Assembly (NCBI GenBank): GCA_963827595.1
Contig: CAWHBT010000016.1
Coordinates: forward strand, 248,001 to 312,000
Origin: DATEDA01 sp963827595
Lineage (GTDB): Bacteria; Pseudomonadota; Gammaproteobacteria; Burkholderiales; SG8-39
Direction: 5' to 3'
DNA length: 64,000 nucleotides
Shown here: piece after piece, positions 17,505-23,595 of the stretch
How the letters are laid out: every line of letters begins with the position of its first letter
How positions within the stretch are numbered: the stretch's first letter is position 1
Translations under genes and position numbers: made by a program
Notes under the pieces: model-generated
What the model was told of the DNA's origin: nothing
Databases searched by the model: none
What the model saw: the letters and a program-made list of their open reading frames with translations, nothing else

Positions 17505-18014
17505 CTACCGCGCCTGAGGCGAGACGATCACGCGCTCGGCAAGGGCCTGGAACGCCTCCTCCACTCCTTCTCCGGAGCGCGCGCTGGTCAGCTGCACGGT
17601 CCAGCCGGTCCACTCCAGCGCAGCGAGCTGTTCCGCGGAGACTGACCAGAGGCTCTGCAGATCGCACTTGTTGAGCAGCACGACGAACGGCAACTGGCCG
17701 ACTTCGGCTTCCACCCTTCGTTGTATCGATTGCGCCACGTCGATCGTGCCGGGACGCGTTCCGTCCACCACGAGCAAGTAACCGGCAGCGCCGCGCACAT
17801 AGCTCGTGCGCACTTGCGAGATATCGTCCTCCCCAGCGATATCCCAGAGGATGAGGCTGGCCTCGGAGCCGCCGACGGTCACCATCCTCTTGTCGATCTT
17901 GACGCCGACAGTCGTGAGGTACCGATCGGAAAAGATGCTGTCGACGTAGCGGCGCACGAGGCTGGTCTTGCCGACGGCGAACGCACCGAGCATGCAGATC
18001 TTCTTTTGCAGCAC
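17505..18014 (-). CDS. Ras-like small GTPase
   Basis: A 169-residue stand-alone GTPase of the Ras/Rab/Arf-like group, rare in bacteria compared with the Era/Der type. All G motifs are visible: G1 GAFAVGKTSL (residues 10-19), a switch I Thr in YLTTVGVKID, G3 LILWDIAGEDD (56-63), G4 LLNKCDL (113-119) and G5 TSARSGEG (143-150). At the position of the catalytic Gln in Ras (WDTAGQ) this protein has Glu62, which may lower intrinsic hydrolysis or require a partner. It has no lipidation Cys or membrane segment. The start is GTG at 18014, 14 bp after the stop of the OmpA-type gene. It is likely to act with that neighbour. Confidence 0.9.
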   Translation of the reverse strand: MLQKKICMLGAFAVGKTSLVRRYVDSIFSDRYLTTVGVKIDKRMVTVGGSEASLILWDIAGEDDISQVRTSYVRGAAGYLLVVDGTRPGTIDVAQSIQRRVEAEVGQLPFVVLLNKCDLQSLWSVSAEQLAALEWTGWTVQLTSARSGEGVEEAFQALAERVIVSPQAR

Positions 18015-18028
18015 CAGCCGCTCGCCGC

Positions 18029-19885
18029 TTACTCGCCAATCCGGATCGAGAACGACACCCGACGGTCGCGCGCAAGATCGCGCGCGGCGACCTGGTCCTG
18101 CGTGGGCTCCAGCGTCCCGGCGCCGCGCACCGACAAGAGATCCGGATCGATGCCTTTCCCGCGCAGCAGCGAACGAACCACTTCCGCCCGTCCGAGGCTG
18201 AGTGCGAGATTCGGGGTGTCCTTGCCGGTTGCATCGGCGTGCCCGACGATGGTCGCGCGCATCGTTAGACCGAGGCTACGCGAGAGCTCAGCGAGCGCGC
18301 GCAGATCAACGGCGACGCTGTCCACGATCGCCTCCTGACCCGGCGCGGGCCGCGGCGCATCGGTATCGAAGCGGACGTGCCGCGCCTCGATGCTCGCACG
18401 CAGCCGATCGACTTCGGTCATGTCGACGTCCTTCACTCCGGAGAGATCCAGATCCAGCGCTCCCGCGGGCAATAGGCGGCTTACTGCGCGCGCCTTCTCG
18501 ATCCAGTGCCGCGGCGCCGACCCGTAGGCGCGCACCGCGTCGCCCTCGAGCCGAAGCTCGACGCTCTGCAGCGGGTCGAGGCTCGCTTGCACCCGTCGAA
18601 AGACGAATGCGGGATGGAGCGCCTGATAGGGGTTCCAGCTGCCAACGACCTTCTCCGGCGCCAGCCCAAATCCGTCGAGCAGCGCCTCCGGCCGGACCGC
18701 CAACGGATCGCGCAGGCCGGTGACGTGCAACTTTCCATCGCGCCGCTCCGAGCCCGTGACCACGATGCCTGGCTCCGCTTGGAGCCGCCGCAAATAGCCC
18801 GCGAGCTGGGCGTTCTCCTGATGCCGCTCATACCATGCATACGCACCCCAAATGACGAGCGCAAGCGCGGCGAAGAGCAGGACCCAGAGGATTGCCGAAG
18901 TGCGCCGATCAGCGGGCTTCGCCTGCTGGAGCAGGCACTCGGCCAGCTGATCGCGCAACCCGGGAAACGCCGCGGTGTCGCCGTCGAAGCTCTTGAGCGC
19001 CTGGTGGCGCTCGACATGGATTTGCGCCAACGTGCTCTCGAACAGCGCATGGAGGCTTTCGGGCGGCTTGCCGCGGATGACCGCGGCGAGGAACGCATGG
19101 GGGCCGTCCGTCCGCCAGATCAGCAACTCGCCAAGGCGCATCGCATCGACTTCGCTTTCGGCGCTCCCCGCGAACGAGTCGCGGACAAAATCCTGGATCG
19201 CGCTCAGCATGCCGGAAACGAGCTGCGGGTCTCGGCTCGCCCCCGGGTCGGCGGCGACATGCTCGATCAGCAGGCCGCTGGCCTTGTCGATCAGAAAGAG
19301 GTGCTCCACGCGATAAACGAGCGTGTGCTTGAGCACGACCGAAGCAAAGGGGGTGCCGGTGCGCCACGCTTCGAGCCGCCATTTGAACCCGCGCCAGGAG
19401 AAGCTCGCCTTCAGCGTCTCGTTCAGCGTTTGCAGCATGCTCTCGAACGCCTCGCCGATCGAGCGGCGAATCGCCGGCGCCATGAGGGGCGACAGGATGT
19501 TCACCAGCGTCCGCGGGTCACGGCGGATCGACGATTCGGCGGCGCGTTCGACCGTCGGCGCGAGAACGTGGCCCAATCGCTCGTCGCGTGCGGTCGCCTG
19601 CAGGATCGCGGCCGGCAGGATCTGGCTCACGGCTGCGGCCAGCTGTTCGGGGTCGTCGAGACGCCGCGCGAGCCGCGCGAGCAGCGCCTGCTCGCGGCCC
19701 ATCAGAATCGTCCGCAACTCCGTAAGGCGCGGATCCGCGGGCAACAGGCTCGGGACCTTGGCGGCGAGGTCCTGATTGATCGCGCGCGCCAGCTCAAAGA
19801 GCAGGCCGGCAAGCCGCTTGCGGTCGATCCCGCTCTGATCGGACTCGGAATCGAACCCTTCGATGCCGGCCTCGGGCGTACCCAT
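18029..19885 (-). CDS. membrane protein with longin/roadblock-like region, one TM helix and C-terminal OmpA domain
   Basis: About 618 residues. Residues 25-40 hold LAGLLFELARAINQDL, also found in the upstream coiled-coil protein. Residues 190-295 (EHLFLIDKASGLLIEHVAAD, VSGMLSAIQDFVRDSFAG, LLIWRTDGPHAFLAAVIRG) resemble a longin/roadblock fold, the type that binds small GTPases; this is inference. One membrane helix spans about 330-351 (AILWVLLFAALALVIWGAYA). Next is a BON-like stretch (PGIVVTGSERRDGKLHVTGL), and residues 515-617 are an OmpA peptidoglycan-binding domain (ATIVGHADATGKDTPNLALS, GRAEVVRSLL). The expected topology is cytoplasmic N-terminus and periplasmic C-terminus. ATG 19885 has GAGG upstream; ATG 19906 is an alternative. 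Confidence 0.8.
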   Translation of the reverse strand: MGTPEAGIEGFDSESDQSGIDRKRLAGLLFELARAINQDLAAKVPSLLPADPRLTELRTILMGREQALLARLARRLDDPEQLAAAVSQILPAAILQATARDERLGHVLAPTVERAAESSIRRDPRTLVNILSPLMAPAIRRSIGEAFESMLQTLNETLKASFSWRGFKWRLEAWRTGTPFASVVLKHTLVYRVEHLFLIDKASGLLIEHVAADPGASRDPQLVSGMLSAIQDFVRDSFAGSAESEVDAMRLGELLIWRTDGPHAFLAAVIRGKPPESLHALFESTLAQIHVERHQALKSFDGDTAAFPGLRDQLAECLLQQAKPADRRTSAILWVLLFAALALVIWGAYAWYERHQENAQLAGYLRRLQAEPGIVVTGSERRDGKLHVTGLRDPLAVRPEALLDGFGLAPEKVVGSWNPYQALHPAFVFRRVQASLDPLQSVELRLEGDAVRAYGSAPRHWIEKARAVSRLLPAGALDLDLSGVKDVDMTEVDRLRASIEARHVRFDTDAPRPAPGQEAIVDSVAVDLRALAELSRSLGLTMRATIVGHADATGKDTPNLALSLGRAEVVRSLLRGKGIDPDLLSVRGAGTLEPTQDQVAARDLARDRRVSFSIRIGE

Positions 19886-19964
19886 CGTCGCGACCTCGGG
19901 TGCCATACCGCGATGACCTTGGCGGGGGCCTCGCCCAGTGCGCCGATCGACCCGCCGGGCCAGC

Positions 19965-20594
19965 TCAATTGTGATCGTTGCTACTGCCCTTGCCGAATCC
20001 TTTCGAAGCGACATCCTGATTCAGGCATTTCGCGATCTCGACGAACAACCCGGCGAGCAGGTTGCGATCGGTCTTCACGCCGGAGAGCTCGGCGAACATC
20101 TTCTCCACGGTCGCGCGCGTGTCGTCGTTGCGGCGCTTCAATTCGTCGCGCAGCCCTTGCGTCTCCTGGGTGACGCGCTCGATGAACTCGCGCTCGAACC
20201 GGCTCAGTTGATCGGCGAGCTGGCCGAGGCGCTTTTCCAAACCCTGCATCTGATCACGCAAGCTGCGCTCGAGCTCCTTGTCGCTGTCGGATCGCAGCTC
20301 TTTTTCCTGGACCATCTGGTTGGCGAGCGAATCGAGCTGTTTCTTGAGCGAGGTTTCGACCGTCCCCAGGTGCCGCGTCGTTTCCGATTCGACATCGCGC
20401 AGCTTCTGCTGGAAGCGCTCGTCGATCTGCGCGAACCGGCGGTCGTAGTCCTGCATCTGGTTGCCGAACAGGATGTCGCGAATCTTGTCCACGCTGACCG
20501 CGTCCGCGCCGGGCGCGCCGACCGGCAGGGCGAGAGCACCCGGTTTCATGGAGATCGAATCGATCCCGACGTCAGCTTTGCTGGCTGTAGGCAT
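19965..20594 (-). CDS. long coiled-coil protein, first gene of the signalling operon
   Basis: A 209-residue soluble protein. After a short Ser/Gly-rich N-terminus (MPTASKADVGIDSISMKPGA) and VDKIRDILFGNQMQDYDRRF, residues 50-180 are a nearly unbroken heptad coiled coil (RFAQIDERFQQKLRDVESET, KKQLDSLANQMVQEKELRSD, QMQGLEKRLGQLADQLSRFE). The C-terminal end has NLLAGLFVEIAKCLNQDVAS, matching the N-terminal motif of the next protein. I do not recognise a family. GAGGTGG precedes the ATG at 20594. The gap to the next gene is 79 bp. It is probably a scaffold or oligomerisation partner for the OmpA-type protein. Confidence 0.8.
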   Translation of the reverse strand: MPTASKADVGIDSISMKPGALALPVGAPGADAVSVDKIRDILFGNQMQDYDRRFAQIDERFQQKLRDVESETTRHLGTVETSLKKQLDSLANQMVQEKELRSDSDKELERSLRDQMQGLEKRLGQLADQLSRFEREFIERVTQETQGLRDELKRRNDDTRATVEKMFAELSGVKTDRNLLAGLFVEIAKCLNQDVASKGFGKGSSNDHN

Positions 20595-20923
20595 GATTTG
20601 CCACCTCGCGTGATTAATGGAGAGGGTGAGTACCACCAAAACGGGTGCGGAATTTTGGCCTCCGTCCGGCAAGATCGGGTGAGGAGGGGTGGGTGTCAAA
20701 TGCGCGATGCGAATCGGATTGATCCGAAACGCAAGACGCACACGGCCAACGATCCACGCCGCCCTCCGAGTTGAATGGCCAGCATAGACGAGTGCACTAG
20801 CGAGATCAAGCAGACGAGTGGCCTACGGCGTCGGCTCGCCATCTGCGGACGAGGATCTCGGCAGCCGCAGAAGACCCGCACGGGCTTCTTTTCACGTGCG
20901 CATCCCACCTGCGCGCGTTGCCA
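20595..20923 (-). other. 329-bp gap with a hairpin, upstream of the signalling operon
   Basis: I see no gene here. The region separates the stop of the intact permease fusion from the coiled-coil gene, so it probably holds the operon promoter, but no convincing -35/-10 pair is visible. A hairpin at 20870-20888 (GAAG-CCCG/CGGG-CTTC with one unpaired base on one arm) lies 32 bases past the permease stop. On the plus strand it is followed by TTCTTTT, on the minus strand it has no T-run, so termination of the permease transcript there is uncertain. Confidence 0.5.
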
Positions 20924-22627
20924 TCAGTGATCGAAATGGAAATGGATCGCGGCCCGCCCGTCCTTGCGCGTCGCCTGGGCGCGGTCGGCGTTGCGACGGA
21001 GCATGAAGCCCGCCAGCCGGCGTGCGCCGTCCTCGTCCTCGCGGATTTCGTGCTCCGTCGGACGCGAGTCGGGCAGCTCCAGAAGCTCGCCATGGTAGCC
21101 GACGTGCACGTCCAGATTGAACTCGTCGAACGAGGCGTCGATGGTTAGCCGACCCTTCGGAGTGCAGCTCTCGATCACCGCCTCGGTCAACTGAGTCACG
21201 CCGAAGACCACGCGCCGGATGATGTCGGGGCGCGCGCCCCAGCTCTTCCCGCGCTCGGTGAAGAAATCCTCGATCGCTCTCGGGTAGTCGCCGGCGGGAT
21301 CGAGCGAGAGACTCACCTTCTGCCGCACGCCGAGCCGGAAGAGCAGGTTCAGCCCGAACGCAAGCACCGTGCCCGTCACCAGCGCCGAGCCGAGCAGCGG
21401 CCGCAGTCCCGAAGGCGCGGCGGTCACGGCGTCGGGGAACATGAGGACCGCGAGCGCGGCCGACACCGACACCCCGATGACCAGCGACTTGCGCGCGTCG
21501 AGCATTCGCGACGTGATGATCTGCATCCCTCCGATCAGGATGAAGCAGGCGATGAAGATCAGCGCGCCAGCCACGACGGCGGCGGGGGTTGCGACCAGCA
21601 CCGCGGTGAACTTCGGCAGGAAGGCGAGGACGATGACGATCGCGCCGATCGCGTACGCGATTTTCCGGCTCGCCACGCCGGTGGCGATGATAACGCCGAC
21701 GCTCGCGGAAAGGGTCGACAACCCGCAGGAGCCGAGCGCGCCCGACGTCGAGGCGGCGAGGCCGTCGGTGAGGGTTCCGCGGGCGATGGAGCGGAGATCC
21801 GGCCGCACCCATTCCGAGTCGTTGAGTCTCTGGAAGATCGTCACGTTGGCGCTGGTGTTGAGCGCCGCGGCGACGCCGGCCACCGCGAACGGCACTATCA
21901 TCGCCGCGTCGAACGACCACGCGACGTGATCGAACCGCGGCATGGCGAGGAGCGGCATCTCGCCGATCGCAGCGAGCTCCGCTGCGGATCCGAGCCCCAA
22001 CCACACGGCGAGGAGGTACCCGGCAACGAGCCCGATCAGCGCGCAGAACATCCGCAGCATGCCCTTCGTCCACAGGTTGAGCCCTGCCATCACGGCGAGG
22101 GTGAAGCCGGCTGCGACCCAGTCCGGGCCGGCAGCTGGCTCGCCATCGTGCCCCGCCATCAGGTAGCGGATCCCGACCGCCGCGGTCACCAGACCGGTTA
22201 AGAGCACGACGAGCCCGGACAGCTCGGGCGGAAGGTACGGGCGCAGGGGGCGCCAGATGCGCGAGAGAGCCACTTCGACCAGGCCGGAGAAGATCGTCAT
22301 GCCGAATACGAGCGGCAGGCCGCCAGCCTGAGCGGCGGCCAGCGACGGCCCGAGATACACCGCCTGGAAGCCGGTCGGCGCGAGATAGCCGCTGCCGATC
22401 GGTCCATGCGCGCGCGCTTGTGCAATGGTCGCCAGGCCTAACGCGAGCATGCCCGCGCTCAGGATCTGCGCGGCGATCGCCGGTGAGGCTCCCGCCGCAC
22501 GGGCGATGAGGAGCGGGAAAACCATCACGAGGGCGAGCACTCCGACGTGCTGCAGGGCGGCGAGCCACAACACTGACGGCGGGGGGACCTCCTCGACGCC
22601 GTACGCGAGATCGGCAGGCTTCTTCAC
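20924..22627 (-). CDS. NCS2 xanthine/uracil permease fused to a C-terminal degenerate GHKL-ATPase-like domain
   Basis: An intact 567-residue fusion. Residues 1 to about 445 are an NCS2 nucleobase transporter with 12-14 hydrophobic segments: AALQHVGVLALVMVFPLLIA (TM1 with the QH pair), GPIGSGYLAPTGFQAVYLGP, NDSEWVRPDLRSIARGTLTD, CGLSTLSASVGVIIATGVAS and VLAFLPKFTAVLVATPAAVV. About 120 residues follow that resemble a GHKL/RsbW-type ATPase: DFFTERGKSWGARPDIIRRV, VTQLTEAVIESCTPKGRLTI, DEFNLDVHVGYHGELLELPD and DGARRLAGFMLRRNADRAQA, ending AIHFHFDH. The N-box Asn and the DxGxG loop are missing, so it may bind but not phosphorylate. The start is GTG with a distant GGAG. It lies between tRNA-Pro and the operon that carries its broken twin. 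Confidence 0.85.
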   Translation of the reverse strand: MKKPADLAYGVEEVPPPSVLWLAALQHVGVLALVMVFPLLIARAAGASPAIAAQILSAGMLALGLATIAQARAHGPIGSGYLAPTGFQAVYLGPSLAAAQAGGLPLVFGMTIFSGLVEVALSRIWRPLRPYLPPELSGLVVLLTGLVTAAVGIRYLMAGHDGEPAAGPDWVAAGFTLAVMAGLNLWTKGMLRMFCALIGLVAGYLLAVWLGLGSAAELAAIGEMPLLAMPRFDHVAWSFDAAMIVPFAVAGVAAALNTSANVTIFQRLNDSEWVRPDLRSIARGTLTDGLAASTSGALGSCGLSTLSASVGVIIATGVASRKIAYAIGAIVIVLAFLPKFTAVLVATPAAVVAGALIFIACFILIGGMQIITSRMLDARKSLVIGVSVSAALAVLMFPDAVTAAPSGLRPLLGSALVTGTVLAFGLNLLFRLGVRQKVSLSLDPAGDYPRAIEDFFTERGKSWGARPDIIRRVVFGVTQLTEAVIESCTPKGRLTIDASFDEFNLDVHVGYHGELLELPDSRPTEHEIREDEDGARRLAGFMLRRNADRAQATRKDGRAAIHFHFDH

Positions 22628-22712
22628 GGTTGCGCCGTTGCGCTCCAGGACGCGGCGGAGAAGGTGCTCTCGGTCGGTGAGTCGACGAGCGTGATTCGTG
22701 TGATCGGCGGCG

Positions 22713-22840
22713 CGGCCGCCGAAACTCGTGCAAAACTCACGAAGGGAAATGAGAAGACCGCCAGTGCGTGGCCTAACTCATTGCGTCGATTGGTCGGGGC
22801 GAAGTGATTCGAACACTCGACCCCCTGCACCCCATGCAGG
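22713..22840 (-). repeat. reference copy of the 130-bp tRNA-Pro-associated direct repeat
   Basis: This covers the 3' half of tRNA-Pro and 78 bases of downstream flank. Its degenerate partner is at 13151-13280 in the same orientation, 9.56 kb away. Homology outside the tRNA (22713-22790) is about as strong as the surroundings would allow for an old copy, so the repeated unit is larger than the tRNA end alone. No integrase gene lies between the two copies. Confidence 0.7.
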
Positions 22841-22867
22841 TGCGCTACCAGGCTGCGCTACGCCCCG
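22791..22867 (-). tRNA. tRNA-Pro (anticodon GGG)
   Basis: A 77-nt gene with encoded CCA. The 5' strand CGGGGCG pairs with CGCCCCG before the discriminator A and CCA. The D-arm (TAGCGCAGCCTGGTAGCGCA), the anticodon arm CCTGC-ATGGGGT-GCAGG with anticodon GGG, and the T-arm GAGTG-TTCGAAT-CACTT all fold. It is on the minus strand downstream of the merR-type gene that ends the thrS-ihfA cluster. Its 3' end faces the 13.3-22.6 kb signalling region, the orientation expected if the gene once served as an integration site. Confidence 0.95.
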
Positions 22868-22922
22868 ACCGGAACTGCGATTGTATAGCGATCGGAAGCC
22901 CCGGTCGCTGGACGTCAGGGGA

Positions 22923-23300
22923 TCAAGCGCTCAGGTCGTCCAGGACGTTCGACAGCTCGCGCCGGATCCGGGCGAAGTCGACCGGACCGCTCTCCGGCTT
23001 GTGGTTGCCGCGCTCCCGCATCGCCTCGTCGAGGCGGTTCCGGGCGCCGCTGATGGTGAACCCCTGCTCGTACAGAAGCTCGCGGATGCGGCGGATGAGC
23101 AGCACCTCGTGGTGCTGGTAATAGCGGCGATTCCCGCGGCGCTTCACCGGCTTGAGCTGGGTGAACTCCTGCTCCCAGTAGCGCAGCACGTGCGGCTTCA
23201 CGCCGCACAGCTCGCTGACCTCGCCGATGGTGAAGTAACGCTTGGCGGGGATCGGCGGGAGGCTAACCTTCGCCGCCCGGTTGTTGCTCGCGGTTTCCAC
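22923..23300 (-). CDS. MerR-family transcriptional regulator
   Basis: A 125-residue DNA-binding protein. The MerR helix-turn-helix and wing are clear: KRYFTIGEVSELCGVKPHVL, RYWEQEFTQLKPVKRRGNRR, YYQHHEVLLIRRIRELLYEQ, then GFTISGARNRLDEAMRERG. There are no cysteines for metal sensing. This small MerR protein is a constant neighbour of ihfA in Gamma- and Betaproteobacteria; its target is not established to my knowledge. It overlaps the 3' end of ihfA by 38 bp, so the two are co-transcribed. Confidence 0.92.
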   Translation of the reverse strand: METASNNRAAKVSLPPIPAKRYFTIGEVSELCGVKPHVLRYWEQEFTQLKPVKRRGNRRYYQHHEVLLIRRIRELLYEQGFTISGARNRLDEAMRERGNHKPESGPVDFARIRRELSNVLDDLSA

Positions 23301-23586
23301 TGTGCGCCTGCTCGACGAGCGCCTTCAGTTTCTGGCTTGCGTGGAAGGTGACCACCCGCCGGGCCGTGATCGGGATCTCTTCACCGGTCTTGGGGTTGCG
23401 CCCCGGGCGCTGGGGCTTGTCGCGGAGCTGGAAGTTGCCGAACCCGGACAGCTTGACGCTCTCGCCGTTCTCGAGCGCGGTCCGGATCTCCTCGAAGAAG
23501 GCCTCCACCATGTCCTTCGCTTCCCGCTTGTTCAAGCCGACCTTCTCAAACAGCATGTCGGCCAGCTCGGCCTTGGTGAGGGTCAT
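23263..23586 (-). CDS. ihfA: integration host factor subunit alpha
   Basis: A 107-residue HU/IHF-family subunit that dimerises with IhfB to bend DNA at specific sites. Family sequence is clear: MTLTKAELADMLFEKVGLNK, AKDMVEAFFEEIRTALENGE, VKLSGFGNFQLRDKPQRPGR and NPKTGEEIPITARRVVTFHA, the last with the conserved Asn-Pro that intercalates into DNA. A 10-residue hydrophilic tail extends past the usual end. It lies 9 bp downstream of pheT, as in Escherichia coli. Confidence 0.96.
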   Translation of the reverse strand: MTLTKAELADMLFEKVGLNKREAKDMVEAFFEEIRTALENGESVKLSGFGNFQLRDKPQRPGRNPKTGEEIPITARRVVTFHASQKLKALVEQAHSGNREQQPGGEG

Positions 23587-23595
23587 TCGCTCTCC

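Noticed and set aside
13325..22627. Integrase, transposase or phage gene to drive the putative island
   Set aside because: All frames between the tRNA-Pro repeats were read; only signalling and transport genes are present, so mobility is inferred from the repeat geometry alone.
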